Below are positions 1 to 13,111 of a DNA stretch of 64,000 nt, one piece after another. Positions within the stretch are counted from its first letter, which is position 1, and the number at the start of each line of letters is the position of its first letter. A model generated the notes under the pieces. The model ran no database searches, was not told where the DNA came from, and was given only the letters and a program-made list of their open reading frames with translations. Source of the DNA: Viscum album (Eukaryota; Streptophyta; Magnoliopsida; Santalales; Viscaceae); contig OY728166.1 of assembly GCA_963277665.1 (NCBI GenBank), positions 1,074,056,014 to 1,074,120,013 of the forward strand. Direction: 5' to 3'. Both the position numbers and the translations under genes were made by a program.

Positions 1-425
1 ATTTTATTGATTACGACAAGCTTCTTATAGACATATAGAATTATATTAATTATAATAATGATCATTTTTCCTCTATTATGAAATTTGAACTTTTAAAGAA
101 AAAGATGTAGTCATGGTCCAAAGAAAGAGTCAACCAAAATGATAATGAAATTTATTATCTGGAAAAAAATCTCAATCAAATTCAAATTGACTCTATAAAA
201 AATGAATTTGAAAATGATCCAAAATAAGAAATTGATCATTTCACTAAACTAAACTCTCTTCTCACCATAAAAGATAATCTGTGAAAACAGACATTTAAAA
301 TTAATGGGCTCAAATATGGTGAAAGAAACACTAAAATCTACAGCTCTCTCCAATTATATAAAAAAGATTTTAGAACCTATACCATATTTACAGATGAGGA
401 TAATATCATTTAATATGCGGAAGGT

Positions 426-1345
426 TTGACTAATCATATTGTCTCCAACTTATACAATAAATTTAATGGTCCTAATCTTAATAAAGACATAATGTTGGAT
501 AAAATTCCTATCATATTGGGCGACAATGAAAGAATTATCCAAACTAGTGTTCTTATAGATAATGAGATTAAGGTGGTGGTCTTTATCTTAAATATTGATA
601 GTTTCCCTCATCTTGATAGTTTCAAAAATGACTTTTTTCAATTCTATTGGGATATCTTCCATCATGATATTTGTAAAACTATTAAATCTTTTTTCTCTAA
701 TGGATACCTTCTTTATGGGATTAATTCTCAATTACTCTATATGATTCCCAAAGTGTATAATTCTTCGGAAACTAATCTATTTAGACCCATTACTCTCATT
801 AACACTATCTATAAAATCATCTCCAAACTTTTAGCTAATATCATTTCTCATATTTCTAACTATATTTTCTCTTGGAACTAGTTTGGCTTCCTTAAGGGAA
901 GAAACATCTAGGACTACATCTCTCTTTCCTATGAAAGTACTAATTTAATAAAAAATTCTAATAAAAGAGGAAACATTTCTATTAAACTTGACATTAGAAA
1001 AGATTTTGACACCATTGAATGGAGTTTTATTATTAAGATCCTTAACATGTTTTTTAGTGATACTTTTTGGAAGATATTTAATCTCCTTTTGGGTTTTCTC
1101 ACATTTCGGTTTTGATTAATGGTGCTTTAAAGGGACAATTCAATTGAAAAAAGGCATTGGATGTGGAGACCCTCTATCTTCTATCCTTTTTGTTATTACT
1201 TAGGACTACCTCAGTATACTTATCACCAAGCTAGTCAACCAAGGTAAAATTAAGATTGTTATTACCTCTAGAAACCTAATTGTTCCCTCTCATATCTTGT
1301 ATGTGGATTATATTATTTTATTCATTCTATGGGACAGAAAAAATA
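426..1345 (+). pseudogene. LINE reverse transcriptase, fingers and palm (decayed)
   Basis: The first open stretch (426-881) carries the typical plant LINE run around FRPITLINTIYKIISKLLAN, followed across a stop by FGFLKGRNI. Downstream is the first catalytic block, seen as IKLDIRKDFDTIEW near 978-1022, where plant LINEs usually read KLDISKAYDRVEW. The second catalytic block is at 1300-1311 and reads YVDY: the last Asp of the YxDD box has become Tyr. That loss alone would abolish reverse transcription. Stops at about 880 and 908, plus frameshifts, separate the blocks. The family assignment is firm; the exact start of the parent ORF is outside the window. Confidence 0.85.
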
Positions 1346-1375
1346 TCATAAATAAATCATATTTCTTCTCTCACT

Positions 1376-1702
1376 ATGAAGAGGTATCATGAAAATCCAA
1401 AAACTAGAGAAAAACCTCCATTTTATTTTGAAAAAAAACATTTTATAACTAGAAAGTATTCTATAATAAATTACCATGGTTTAAAAGAAGGATCTCTTCC
1501 ATTAATTTACCTTAGTGTTCCAATATTTTGGGGAAATATTAAAAGCACTTACTTCACTAATATAGTCAACCAGATTAATAATCAATTCTCCGCTTGGAAA
1601 GGAAAATCATTACCGATGGAAGGACAGATATGTATTAAAAACATACCATTGTTTCTAAAATGGTTTACTCCATTATGGATTTTAAATATCCTATTTAATT
1701 AG
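1376..1702 (+). pseudogene. LINE reverse transcriptase C-terminal (thumb) region
   Basis: The reading includes LPLIYLSVPIFWGN, then NNQFSAWKGKSLPMEGQ, matching the plant LINE pattern YLGVPLF...KI...F..WKGK.LS.AGR that follows the RT palm. It is followed near 1795-1870 by text like NGGLGIKN (here DNGGLGIKNIC), another conserved stretch of the connection region. From about 2280 to 2640 a decayed zf-RVT region can be followed (blocks around WVRPSIFTLV and FCLCNHQREDVGQLL), in a different frame. It is part of the same broken ORF2. Confidence 0.78.
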
Positions 1703-2742
1703 TTAAAATTATTAATGGTAGATTAAAAAAATTATCTAGAGTAGAAGCACTCATGAGATTAAACTCATCACTTTCCCTTGGAACAATTTTTATAAACCCC
1801 TTGACAATGGTGGTTTGGGTATTAAGAACATTTGCCTCTTTAATGAATCCCTTCAAGATAAACTCACGTATAACCTTATAAAAATAATTCATTTTCTTAG
1901 AATGTTATTAAATTTATATTTTATAACAATATAAGAAAAGGTATGACCAAGAACATGGAATATTCTATCTAGCCTTCTATTAGGAACTCATTTTCTAAAA
2001 TCATGTCTCACTCAAAATGGATTGTCAAAAAATAATCTTCTTTGAAATTGTGTCTGGATAACAGGAATGGGTTCCATATTTCCTCTATGACTAATTCCAT
2101 TCACTTACCTATTAATATTAATATCTCCTTAAATGGGTTTCTTCACTCTTTATATTTAGATTTAGCTAATGAGATCAACTCCATTATTACTAATTAACCT
2201 TTTCTCAACACTGATAAATTTTTTGTTTGGGAACCGACTAATAATTTCGTTTAAAACTCTAAACTCTACTATAATCATAATTTCAATAATGGTATCCAGT
2301 ATTTCTCTTATATCAACAAAATTAATAAGTCATGGGTTAGACCCTCCATATTCACATTGGTCTAGAGAATAGTACACAATGGAGTTTTCACTGATTGTTG
2401 TCTTCAGTTATTTGGCATTCAACTCTGTTCAAAATTTTGTTTGTGTAATCATCAAAGAGAGGATGTTGGCCAACTATTATTATCTTATTATACAGCTTAT
2501 GCATTATGGAATTTTATATTTTACATTTTTTATTTCAAATGGACATGTTTGGACTCCATTCGGCCTCATCTTTAAGGATGCACAACTATGGATGCCTCTC
2601 CTCAAGTTGAACAACCTTTTGTTACTGATGTTGTATAATTGATGCATTTCATCTGGTATAAGAGGAATTCTATCATTAACATCAACAATTCATTCAATAT
2701 TCATGTAGCTTAGGTGAATATCATCACTTCTATATTGGAATC

Positions 2743-3351
2743 TTGAATGATTCAAATAGGTACCTTCTACAACTTCATCAAGGATCTTATTGTTCTTCGT
2801 CGGATCAGAATAAACAAAAGATTCAATCAGATGAAAGGTATGTTAGAAGCCTTTTGGAAATTCCCTCTCTCTTTCTGGATCAAAATAAATGTTTATGGTT
2901 CCTAAAAATACAACCCATGACCCATGGGATATTGAGTAGTTTACAAGAATCACAATGGGCATATTTTGGGATGCTGTTATGATACGTGTTGTATTGCCTT
3001 CTCCTTAGAAGCTCTAATGTACAATGTAATTATTTACATTATTTTCTTAAAGAGAAATGGATTTAAGGACATATGTATTGAAAGTGACTCTACTACCATA
3101 ATTCAATATCTTCAACATGGGGTGGTTCATGTGGAATGGCCCCCATAGAAAGATGGATGGTGTGCCTCAAACATCTGACTGAGCTCAATCATATTATCAC
3201 CCATGCTTACCATGAGGAGAACAGGGAGGCATATGGTCTTGAGAACAAAAGAGTTAACAATGATATTGTGTGGATGGATGACCTTCCAATACATCTCATT
3301 TCACTTCATGAAAAATATTTTAATAAATTTCCCTCTTTCAGACTTTTGTAA
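2743..3351 (+). pseudogene. LINE C-terminal RNase H domain (decayed)
   Basis: Two short readings cover the plant LINE RNase H (RVT_3-like) module. The middle part reads GFKDICIESDSTTIIQYLQHG (3052-3120), matching the usual I.VESDS..vi..i. block with its catalytic Asp. The end reads HAYHEENREAYGLENKRVN (3200-3262), matching the H..REaN..AD.LA block; the usual AD is lost. The domain is spread over at least two frames. The same module with very similar wording (YREENVVVDGLANMRVNQD) occurs in the minus-strand LINE near 36.0 kb. Confidence 0.8.
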
Positions 3352-3420
3352 TCTTATTTTAGATATTTATATATTTTTGTGCTTTGGCCTTTTGAGGAAG
3401 GTATACTCATTTTAAAAAAA

Positions 3421-5346
3421 TTATTTGTTATTTTCTTGAGAAAATTGGTGGTAAACATTGTGATCGATCCATTTGTGGTTTTGACCAATAATCTTCTAGT
3501 TCATATTATTCTGTTTAACATTCTATTTGAAATAAGGTTTGACTCCATTGTTCTAAATAGAATCAAAGAGATACATGTATTTAATAAGATCAACCATTTT
3601 ATACTTTAAAATAATTTATTTTGAGGAATTAAACATCATCAACCCTCCCATATATAGTCCTTCTAGTGAATTAAAATTTTGTAAAAAATTGGAGTGTAAT
3701 TTCAAATAATTTAATCTACTATTAAATCCAAAATGATAAAAAGTTGTGGAACCTACATGATCATTTAAATTAGACTTACACTGACCAGGATATGATAAAA
3801 ATATTATCAATAATCATGAATGAATGCTGACATGGAGATGACATGGAACACTAGAGCACATGTCAGAAAAGTCACCAGCACTGGAATAGTATCTTCTCAC
3901 CATAGATTCATTACAAAACCATCCTTTGATATCAATTATTGTGATTTTATGATTACTATAAAAGTGGTTGAGTAAAGAAAAAATAAACTTTATTTCATGT
4001 AGAAGGATTACATGTTCTAATAAAAACTATGCCAACCCTCTCCTCTCATTCTCCCACAAGGAACTCTCAAGGCTCTAACTATATGAAGGAGCTCCTTGGA
4101 CATGAATTGGATATGGAATGATGCTTTTCAAGTCCACCTTTAATAGATAAAAACCTAAAATTTTATTTAATGTGAAATCTAGTGAAAATATTTAATACAT
4201 TTACTCTTTTTGACACCTATTAATAGAATTTTAAGGTTTTTAAACCATTTAATAAATTCACCTACATATTCATTGAATATGCCAACTGAAAAACCACTTT
4301 AGAAATAAATTAATAGTCTGATATCAATTTAAACTGATCATGAATCTTAAGAACATTTCTGGATGAAACAAAAAATTACATGGATGTGGATCTGGTTATA
4401 AGGAGTATAAGAAATGGTGGGACATATTTAGATTAATGGGGTTTATATATAGATTCCAAAACTGAAGACTTTGTAGGAGATGGGGAACTAAGAACATATA
4501 TCTATATTGGGCATTAATATACTCAAGAATATATTTATTTTCTATATTTTAACAAGTGTTAATTATTTTATCATGCTCTAATAATTTACTATGTGGTGAA
4601 TTTGAGTTGATATATAGATTAATTATTAGAGATAATTGAAAACTATATTTTGTAATTTTATTATATATGTATCAAATCATTGAAATCTTGATCATGAATC
4701 ATTGATCCTTTGGTTGAGAAATGAATTGATATGTGAAGATTAACCCCAGAACTATAGATATGAACATTATAATTTCAACGTAAAAACATTTTTTTGATTA
4801 CCATACATAACTTGTGGTCTCAAGTGTAAGTTTGAAAATTGATATATATACTATTTGCGGAAGATGGGGGTTTTCACTAACCAACTTTCAAGAAATTAAT
4901 TATTCTAGACTATGAAATATAATATACATACCTTAAACACAAAAAATTCAATAATATTTCTTAAACCTCCAAATAATTTCTTTATCTTACTTACATAAAT
5001 TTATATCACTCCAAAGTTAATAAAAAATTATAAAAAAATACATTAAATTCCAATAAAAGAAGCACATAACAAAAACCTCCATTTTATTTTAATTATATTT
5101 TACATAAGTAAATCAAGGAATAAATAAAGTATTTAAAAAATTAATATGAACTAGTACTCACTAGTAATGTGTTATTACTATCCTTCCATGGTTATAAGGT
5201 ATAATTTACACTGAAGCACATTTGGTACTATTTTTGAGGATATCACATAATAAATCATTGATTTATTTTTTATATACATAAATTATAAATTTATAAGAAC
5301 ATAAAATTAAATATGAAAATTTCATTAATGATACACAAGTCTAGAT
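3421..5346. other. AT-rich intergenic DNA, no gene seen
   Basis: Between the LINE tail and the outermost LTR I see no convincing coding region, RNA gene or terminal repeat. Short open readings such as 3616-3810 (minus) are isolated and resemble no family I recognise. Parts may be very old transposon sequence beyond recognition by eye. Confidence 0.5.
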
Positions 5347-5517
5347 TGTATTCCCTAAGGATCAGTTGGGTACCACTAAGACTGGGTGAAATTGTTCCAG
5401 ACTGTTTTTCCAATATTTTTCTTTTTAATTTAAGATTTTTGATGTATCTATATCTCATATCTAATTATCAAACTCACCTTTTATGAAATAGTAATAAATA
5501 AAAAACATCACACAAGG
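5347..5517 (-). repeat. Outermost element, left (3') LTR, piece 1
   Basis: This piece aligns by eye with 43268-43445. Shared blocks include ATCAGTTGGGTACCACTAAG versus ATCGGTTATGTTCCACTAAG, and a run ending in ACACAAGG versus ATACCCAAGG. The piece stops exactly where the 3.9 kb-LTR element begins, and the last five bases CAAGG are that insertion's target duplication. Confidence 0.72.
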
Positions 5518-7192
5518 TGTAACAAACCTAATATTTTATGGCATGTACCTTTCTAAATTTAATTTCATTGACATCATAGGTTTCACACGACACTAAGCCT
5601 AAAAGAACTATGATATACAATTAAAAATCATTATTTTAAAATTACTGTTATATCCTAGACATTAAATTCTTGGAGATGAATAATATTAATGAGATGTATA
5701 TATAATATATTTAATAAAAAAATTTACATTCATCAAAATTATTTTATAGGCATAAGATAAGATAATGTTCAATTTTATGCATTAAAAGGCTATGTTTTTC
5801 AAAAGACATATTTACCGAATTTTAATGGAACGATTTTTTTCAAACTAAATTTTGATGCATTTAAAAATTATTTTGAAAAAAATAAAAATCATTTTTAATG
5901 TGGAATGTCAAAAATATCATAGGGAAAACGTTTGGTATTTTTCAGAAAATATTAATTATATAGTGAATTGTGAATAATCTTGATTTCTATAAAACTACCA
6001 TTTTCATTATATTAATAGAATATATGTGATTTTATTGGTATTCTCAAATATTGAAGTGTTAATAAATTTATTTTATCTTATAAATGAAAATATGATATAA
6101 TTATATCACCGTATCAGTAAATAAATATTCTGAAAATGATAAATTATATTTTGTTGTTTTTTAGAAACATAAATATTTACTTACAAATTTATAACTAAAA
6201 TAATTATTTTAATTTTTTTTTTCATAAAATATACTCATAAAATAGTATTTTCTTCGTCATATTATAATATAGCTATATCACACCTTAGCTAAAATTTTAA
6301 CGTGTTATAAAATCAATTATACTTTTAAAATTAGTATTTTTCGAATAAATGATGATTTTAATGAAACATTAAATTTATCATATTTAGAAAATTAATTTAA
6401 AAAAATGGAATCAATTTTTTATTTCTACATATTGAAAATTTGTTTGGGTGATTTTTTGTGATTTTTCGAAAATAGTTTTTTTGTGAATAGTGAAAAATGG
6501 AAATTTATAGTATTTACTAAATACATGAATTATTGATTCATAGATGATGTATGGATGATGTAATCCCATAATCTACAAATGTACATAATTATTTTCATAT
6601 ATTTAGTGATAATTCTTAAACAATTCATAGACTTTAGACAAAACATTAAACAAATTATTAAAATATTCAAAAAACACCACTCTCCTCCACTATAAATACC
6701 ACCCCTCACCACCCATTCTCCTCACACCTCAAAAGCCTTAGATATTTATTATATTATACCCATTTCCTCACCCAAACATCTACCCAACAATCTGGGATTT
6801 ATATTCTCACCAAAATACCACTTCCAATTTCCCTAAGTAGGTCCTCAAAGAGAAAAATTAAAGTGGTAAAATCTTCTATCATTATTTTAATTGTTTTTAA
6901 TTTCATATCGTTACCATATATTTTTATCAAAATATTATTTAAAAATACATTATATTATATATAATATTATTTTATTATTTCAATGGAAAACCCACCATAA
7001 ATTCTATTCTCCTCTTCCTTTAATACTAATGATGAAAACATCGTCAATGAGGTGTCGATTTACCGCCTTTGTAAAAGACATGTTTTTGTTTTTAAATCCC
7101 GCATTAAAATATATTCATAAAACCATTTTTATGGTTAGAACAGACTATAATATATTTATAAATATTATTTAATGTTAAGTAACTAGTATATA
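5518..7192 (+). repeat. 3.9 kb LTR A, first segment (before copia insertion)
   Basis: Collinear with 22188 to about 23880 of LTR B: both share the TGTA..CA..AATATTTTATGG start, the run TTACxGTTATATCCTAG, the TATA-box region and the stretch around ATGAAAACATC. The segment ends at AACTAGTATATA, where the copia element is inserted; LTR B continues there without a break (AACTAGTATATACTC). Confidence 0.85.
6691..6698 (+). promoter_or_regulatory. TATA box of LTR A
   Basis: TATAAATA sits in a pyrimidine-rich context (CTCCTCCAC before it, CCACCCCTCACCACCC after it) about 1.17 kb into the LTR. The same block is kept in LTR B (23372) and in the diverged relative at 53616, while the surrounding sequence has drifted. 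This suggests a functional Pol II start for the element RNA, at the U3/R border. Confidence 0.7.
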
Positions 7193-9127
7193 TGTTGGTT
7201 TCGGGCGCAGTGGAAGCGCGTTGGTGGGTGTACCCAACATTAATTTTTGTTGTTAACAATGATCAATATGAGATCTATCATGATAATAAAACCCCAGATC
7301 TTCAAAATATAACAATGAATGAAAGAAAAGAGGTGATTCCCAAAACCATAGATAGGATAATCATTTGTGGGTTATAATTAATTTAATTAAAATACAATAA
7401 TTATGTTGATAGAATTCTCTCTTCATTGACGTTTCTAGTCACGATAAGATGTGATACGTCATTGTGTTGTAGAATCCAAGTGTATGAATCCTCTAGAAGT
7501 TATTTCCACGTGGTCTATATATCTTTGCATGTTGCCGAAGGGATCTTGAAGTTCTAGCACAGAAGAGCCTTCACTTGCAATGTCCACCTTTGATCACCTT
7601 GAATGCAGCTTGTAAAGCACTCTCCTCGATCCGATGGAGGATCTCTCTCATAGCTTGAGAGAGTTCTTAGATGAAAATAATTCCCTCTTTCCTTGAGATC
7701 ATTCTCTAGATCGGTTTTTCGGACCACAATGAATGGATATTCTAATGAGAATAATATAATTGGGATTTTAATTACATAGAATTATAAAATGAAATAATTT
7801 TCCAAAAGATTTTATTAATTTCATTTAAGTCTGAGTAAGACCCCATGTCTAATAATAACAGTTTTCTATTATTAATACTTGACATGCAACTAGAAACGTA
7901 CACCCAATATTATTTAATTAAATAAATAATATTATTTCTCACAAATTCCTAGAAAAACTACACGGCATGTACTTTGTTTTTTCCATTCCCTTTATTTCCT
8001 CTACCATATTTATTAGACCTTGACTAATGACTATTTATTTCATAAATAAATATTACTACATTACTCCCTAATAGATATATTATTTTTCCCACAATATGTT
8101 CTCTTGAATAACTAGTGTCTAAATAAATGCGATCAGACATCTTTGAATAATTATTAAACCATAATCGGGAATAATATTTATTCAACTTGTTAAATTAATA
8201 TTTAACTAAGATACTTGGAGACACATAGTGTGTGACCCTTTAGGCCGCTTTCATGGTGGCATTAAGCAGAGCCTTCCTAAATTCCAAGGTTAGCAACTCG
8301 CAACATGCCAAGGAACACCTAGAGAAAGAAGTTAGCACCACAAGGGCATGCCACCTCCTAAGAATGCTTACCATGTAATGTAATCCCTTTGTCTCGATAT
8401 CTCAAATAAAGAAGGTTTCATGCTGGTTCCATCAACCCATGTGCTTGATTATTCTTTCATTGAATTCCCAAAATTGAACTTTCCCATTCATTATCATGGT
8501 CATTGATTTATTTAGTCTACATCAATTCTATCAAAGGGCTTGAGATATCTACTTTTGTTATGGAACAGAAGGGACAAATCCTTTCTCACATTATCTATTG
8601 ATGCAGTATTACTCGTGACACACCCAACATATCATACCTTGTTGTGAATAGTGTGTTGTCATAGTTTTCATCAATACGTCTATGGGCACGAGTTGTAATA
8701 CCCATTAATAATAATATTAATGTTTGAGGACCAATACACACTTATCCATATAAGAACAATCAATGACACTATGATATGAGGATTTCCTACTAGCGGGTCT
8801 CATTCTCATTATATACTCATAGACAATACCAAGGGAATACACCATGAGAAGGAGCCTTAATTTTTTATGAGTCCTTATCCCTAATGACCTGCAATATTTG
8901 TGTCTCTAAAATAACAAAATCCAGCCATAGAACATATACTCAAGAATTGTGTTATGGATCTTTTAGGTTCTCACCATAGCAGGGATTCACTATGACCATT
9001 AAGTGCAATAGATATACTTAGGAAATTATCACAAGCATTGTCACACAGAAGAATAATCAAGATGTGAGAAGGTATTTATTAATGAAAAAACTAAAAATTA
9101 GTTGGTTTTAGGAATCCAACTCTAGTA
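7193..9127 (-). repeat. Copia 3' LTR (left)
   Basis: Direct repeat of 15238-17198. Shared blocks include the GGGCGCAG/GGGCACAG start region, GATAATAAAA..CCAGATCTTCA, AATATTATTTAATTAAATAAATAATATTATTTC and the end near AAGAATAAT..AT.TGTGA. On the minus strand the LTR begins at 9127; TACTAGAGTT replaces the TGTTAGAGTT seen in the partner, so the terminal TG has decayed on this side. Confidence 0.88.
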
Positions 9128-9582
9128 GGCTCCCACTTGGACGAGAGCAAACTACTAATAACCTTTAAACCTCTATCTCTCACATGATATTCATGCATCT
9201 GCTGATATAGGCCTTTAGTCACGGGGTCTGCCACGTTCTCTTTTGTGGACACTCTTCTCACTACAACATAAACCATTTGATATAAATCCCTCGAGTGGTG
9301 ATACTCCCGGGGTATTTGCATTGTTTGTGGATGTGACCTTGGTTCTTTTGAAAGAGCCACCGCTGCCGTATTATCACAATACAGTGTGATGGGATCTTTA
9401 CTTCTAGGAACCACATCAAGCTTCTGGACAATATTCTGAATCCAGATGTCTTCCCTGGCGACATCTGAAGCCGCTATATATTTGGAATCTGCTGTAGAAT
9501 CATAGAAAACTAGTTTTTTTGAACTCTTCCATCTCACAGCTCCTCCATTGAGACAGAAAACATATCCATATTGCAACTTCAA
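9091..9582 (-). pseudogene. Copia RNase H domain
   Basis: This 163-codon open reading covers most of the Ty1/copia RNase H: GYVFCLNGGAVRWKSSKKL (usually GYVF.L.GGAVSWKSSKQ), then ADSKYIAASDVAREDIWI (usually AEAEYIA...A..E..WL), then YCDNTAAVALSKEPRSH (usually DN.AAI.LAKNP.FH) and KENVADPVTKGL (usually .NIADP.TK.L). The last 12 codons run through the PPT into the 3' LTR. It is the best preserved part of the element, yet lacks a start and is separated from RT by stops, so it is a fossil domain, not a gene. Confidence 0.88.
9128..9140 (-). other. Copia polypurine tract
   Basis: On the minus strand CCAAGTGGGAGCC lies directly before the 3' LTR. It closely matches the usual plant copia PPT, AAGTGGGAG, which primes plus-strand DNA synthesis. 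Confidence 0.8.
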
Positions 9583-10567
9583 ATCTTGTTGATCTGTCTA
9601 AAAACCAGCATCAAAATAACCTCTGATGAAAATACTCTTGTCTCATCTATACACTAGGAACATATCCTTAGTTCTTCTTATATACTTAAGGATAGTCTTA
9701 ACAACAGTATAATGTTGTTATCTTGGATCTTCTTGATATCTGTCTACCATGCTCAGTCATAGAAAACATAAAGCCTAGTACACAACATGTCATACATGAT
9801 GGATTCAATATCTGAAGTGTATGGGATCTTACTCATTCTATCTTTATCCTATTGCGTTCGAGGACACATTTTATTATAAAAATGTAGGTCATGTAAAAAA
9901 AATCCAATTTCTTATTGGATTGTTTAATAATAAATCTATTTTGTATATATTCAATTTATGTACCCTACCATAGTCCAAGAAGCCTCTTGGATCTATCACA
10001 AATGATCTTGATCCTTAGAATGTAGGATGATTCACCTAATTCTGTCATAGAGAAACACTTTTTCAAGTAGTTCTTAACTGATGGTACGACTGTTACATCA
10101 TTCCTAATAAGTATTATGTCATAAAGATATACTACTAAGATAATGAACCCATTCCCATTAAACTGGTTATAAACACATGGCTCATATTCATTCTTAATGA
10201 AACCAAATTTCTTTATGGATTTATCAAATCGAATGTTCCATGACCTGGATGCTTGTAGTAATCCATAAATGGATTTCTGCAACTTGAAAACCCATTTGGC
10301 TTCACCTGGTGTCACAAACACTTCTAGTTGTGTCATATAGACATATTATTGAAGGTTCCTATTAAAGAATTTTGTTTTGACATCCTTCTTCCAAATACTG
10401 TAGTCATGGTAAGTTTCTATTGAAAGTATGATTCTTATGGATTTATACATGTAAACTGGAAAGAAGGTTTCATCATAGTCAATTCCTTGTTGTTGTATGA
10501 ATCCTTTAGCCACTTTTCTTTCTTTATAGGTGCTAACATGACCTTCTATGTCCATTTTTCTCTGCAA
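9583..10567 (-). pseudogene. Copia reverse transcriptase (decayed)
   Basis: Two main readings (10346-10567 and 9965-10336) hold the copia RT. The first has AKGFIQQQGIDYDETFFPV and then DVKTKFFNR, matching AKGY.Q..GIDY.ETFSPV and DVKTAFLNG. The second has GEAKWVFKLQKSIYGLLQASRSW, matching the KSLYGLKQA.R.W block, then LVVYLYDIILI in place of LLVYVDDILI: the second Asp of the catalytic pair is shifted or lost (YLYD). Downstream decayed text resembles the RSRRLLGLSQ and IGSIMYAM blocks joining RT to RNase H. Frameshifts and stops separate these pieces. Confidence 0.85.
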
Positions 10568-10979
10568 TACCCATTTTCATGAAAGAGGCTATACATCAAC
10601 TAGCTCATTGACCAGAACCCAGAATTTGTTCTGATACATGGAATCCATCTAAGAATTCATAGATTCTAGACATATTGTAGCTTCTGATATTTCTACTACT
10701 TCCCTGTAGGAGATAAGTTCATCATTTTACAATAATAATGATTCACCATCCTTGATTATTAGGTACCCAAATCTCTCTATTTCTCATACCTCTCTTGATA
10801 TCTTACATAGTACTTGTGTTTCTGAAACATCTTCCTCATGGGCCTGTGGAACTTGTTCGTGTACCAACTCATGTATATCTTGATCATCAATTTCTTCGAA
10901 TTCAAGCTTTCTCCCACAATACTTTTTGATGATGTGCTCCCTCTCAAGAAAGAAATCTTTTCTGGAGACAGTCACTCTA

Positions 10980-11743
10980 TTTTATTAAGGGTTATATAGG
11001 TAATATAATTTTATTTCCTCTGGGTATCCTATAAAGATACATCTCATGACTCGGGGTTCTAGTATGTTTCCTTATAATACCTTAACAAATTCATAAAATC
11101 CCCATTCATGTGTGTGCAACAAAATTGGTTTCTTTTCATTCGTTAATTCGGAGGGAATTCTATTTTCTGCTTTAGTTGGTACTCAGTTTAGTGTGTATGC
11201 TACAGTTTGTAATGCATATCCCCAAAAGGATAATGGAAGATATGCGTGACTCATCATAAACCCTTCCAGGTCTAATAAGGTGTGGTTACTCCTTTAACTA
11301 ACACCATTACACTGTGGTGTATTAGGAGGAGTGATCTGAGATAAAATCCGAAATACCCGTATAAGATCGATTAACTCTTAGTTTAAATATTCTCCACCTC
11401 GATCTAATCTAATATTCTTTATCTTCATACCAAGATGATTCTATACATCATTCTTTAATTCCTTAAATTTCTTTAAGGCTTTTGACATATACATCATTAA
11501 GTAGATATAGTGATATCTACTCAAATCATCAGAAAAAGTAATGAAGTAAGAATATCCACCTCTATCTTTTACTGGAAACGGTCCACACACATCTGTGTGC
11601 ACTAATACTAGATTCTTTGTGGCCCTTTCACCATGTCCATTGAAAGGAGGATTTTTCATTTTTCCTTGAATACAATCCTGACATCTATCAAGTGGTTTTA
11701 TCTCATTAGAGTCTAAATAACCATCCTCGTAGAGCTTTATCAA
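10980..11743 (-). pseudogene. Copia integrase (decayed)
   Basis: The N-terminal zinc-binding part shows CQDCIQGKMKNPPF, then the core begins with LVLVHTDVCGPFPVKDRGGYSYFITFSDD, which contains the first catalytic Asp (HTD) and the usual YF.TF.DD block. Past a break, near 11275-11345, text like TPPNTPQCNGVS followed by a stop matches the TPQ.NGV.ERRN block; the stop falls at or beside the position of the catalytic Glu. The C-terminal part runs on with stops to about 10980. Recognition is firm. Confidence 0.85.
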
Positions 11744-11749
11744 GCTCTT

Positions 11750-12106
11750 CTAGTTTACATGACCATGATGGTGATGCCACAACGGGGTGTTGTATGAGTC
11801 ATGTGAATTTGTTTCGTTATGTATTTCCAACGTTTGTTTTTTATAATATAATATATACAAACCATTATTTAAATGTTCCATACCATAACATATGTTGTTA
11901 TTATAAAATAGACAAACCGTATTTCCAAATTTGAAAATAAATCCATCCATATCAAAACAAGAGACATAAATTATGTTCTTGGTAACACTAGGAACATAAT
12001 AATAATAGTTAAATAAAACGAAAATCATTCTAGTTTGAAATGAGAGATGGTAATAGCCAATGGCCAACATAGCTAGCCTCACGCCATTGGAAGCTTGAAG
12101 ATCCAC
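11750..12106 (-). pseudogene. Copia GAG-pre-integrase region
   Basis: This 118-codon reading begins ASNGVRLAMLAIGYYHLSF, which resembles the ...GxxxxAxxxGxxxLxL segment downstream of the copia protease, followed by VPSVTKNIIYVSCFDMDGFIFKF (usually VP...KNLISVS.L...G). It ends LWHHHHGHVN, the histidine pair of the integrase HHCC zinc-binding domain (usually LWH.RLGH.N). The protease active site just upstream is not recognisable to me. Confidence 0.8.
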
Positions 12107-12239
12107 CTCTCATCTGGAAATCATTCAAAATTTTCTTGGTTCCAGAATTTGAATACACATGTGATCCCCACAAGCAGTATATAATACCCATTATGTAGAA
12201 ATGGAAAGATTACACTCAATAACTAATGCACCTTTAGAA

Positions 12240-13111
12240 TCCCCACGCTTCTCGGTGTAGTTCCTCTTCTAGTGGCCTTGATTTCCACATGAAAAACATA
12301 TCATATCCCATTCATTTCCCTGCCTATGGATCTTCCTCTTCTTGGAGGGATAGTGCATAGGGGCTTCAGACTATTTGTAAATCCTTGGCCCCTTTTACTT
12401 TCCCTTCCTTTTCTTATTAACCATAAATGTTGTGGGTTTGTCACACCCCATATCCTTATCTACCTAGAGATTTAAGGTGAGATGTTATGATAGACTCTTC
12501 TAAATGTTTCTCATGTTTTAGTTTACAATAAAGATATTGAAGATCCTTGGCAGTGATGATAGGATGAGATCTATACGCAAATTTTTTGGGAACATAATCC
12601 TTAAGATGTTTAGGAATTCTATGTAGCCAACAAGCATGAAAAAATTAGTCCTAGATAGAAAATACTCTCCAATATTAGTTGCAACAAAATAATTGGATAT
12701 ATCATATCTCTCATGTCTCACTTTCTCTTGATAGAGATCCTTGAGGTGATACATCATGCTATACGTGTCCATGTTTTCATGTTGCTTCAAGAGATTATTA
12801 GATATGGACAATAGCATGAAACATTGAACATTTGTGAAATCATCCATATGTTTCTTATAGAGAGATAGTTTCTCATCACTGGCCTCTTTTCCAAGAACAA
12901 ATAGAAAATTCTCTTCCATCACATACAATTTCTTCTTATGGCGAAGGATGACGCGTAAACGCCTCTTCCATTCTTGGAAATTGTTTCCAGTGAGAAGGTT
13001 CTCTTTCTCGAGTATGGTTTGAAATGATATTTTTGAAGTAATATTTATAGAAGTTTCAAAAAATTCTGATGAGAAAAGTTTTAGTAATTTATCATGATAA
13101 AAATGATACAA
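12240..13111 (-). pseudogene. Copia gag with zinc knuckle (decayed)
   Basis: The 197-codon reading 12518-13111 holds the capsid part: ENLLTGNNFQEWKRRLRVIL matches the copia gag start (L.G.NY..W...+..L), followed by a long helical stretch with YHLKDLYQEKVRHERYDIS. Downstream at about 12256-12300 a CCHC knuckle is visible as CFSCGNQGH, followed by a stop and then KRNY, where the last Cys of CX2CX4HX4C is now Tyr. The start chosen by the open frame (13111) is plausible but not proven. Confidence 0.8.

Larger units (their letters stand above)
1..3420 (+). mobile_element. LINE (L1-type non-LTR retrotransposon) fragment, 3' part
   Basis: This is the 3' part of a plant L1-type LINE; its endonuclease lies before the window start. 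On the plus strand, in order, I read a linker, reverse transcriptase, the RT C-terminal region, a zinc-finger-like region and an RNase H domain, as in plant LINE ORF2. Reading moves between frames and meets many stops, so the element is dead. The 3' end is placed at a short A-run (3414-3420) that follows the RNase H remnant. The tail text just before it resembles the tail of the minus-strand LINE at 35.8-40.5 kb, so the two are probably one family. Confidence 0.88.
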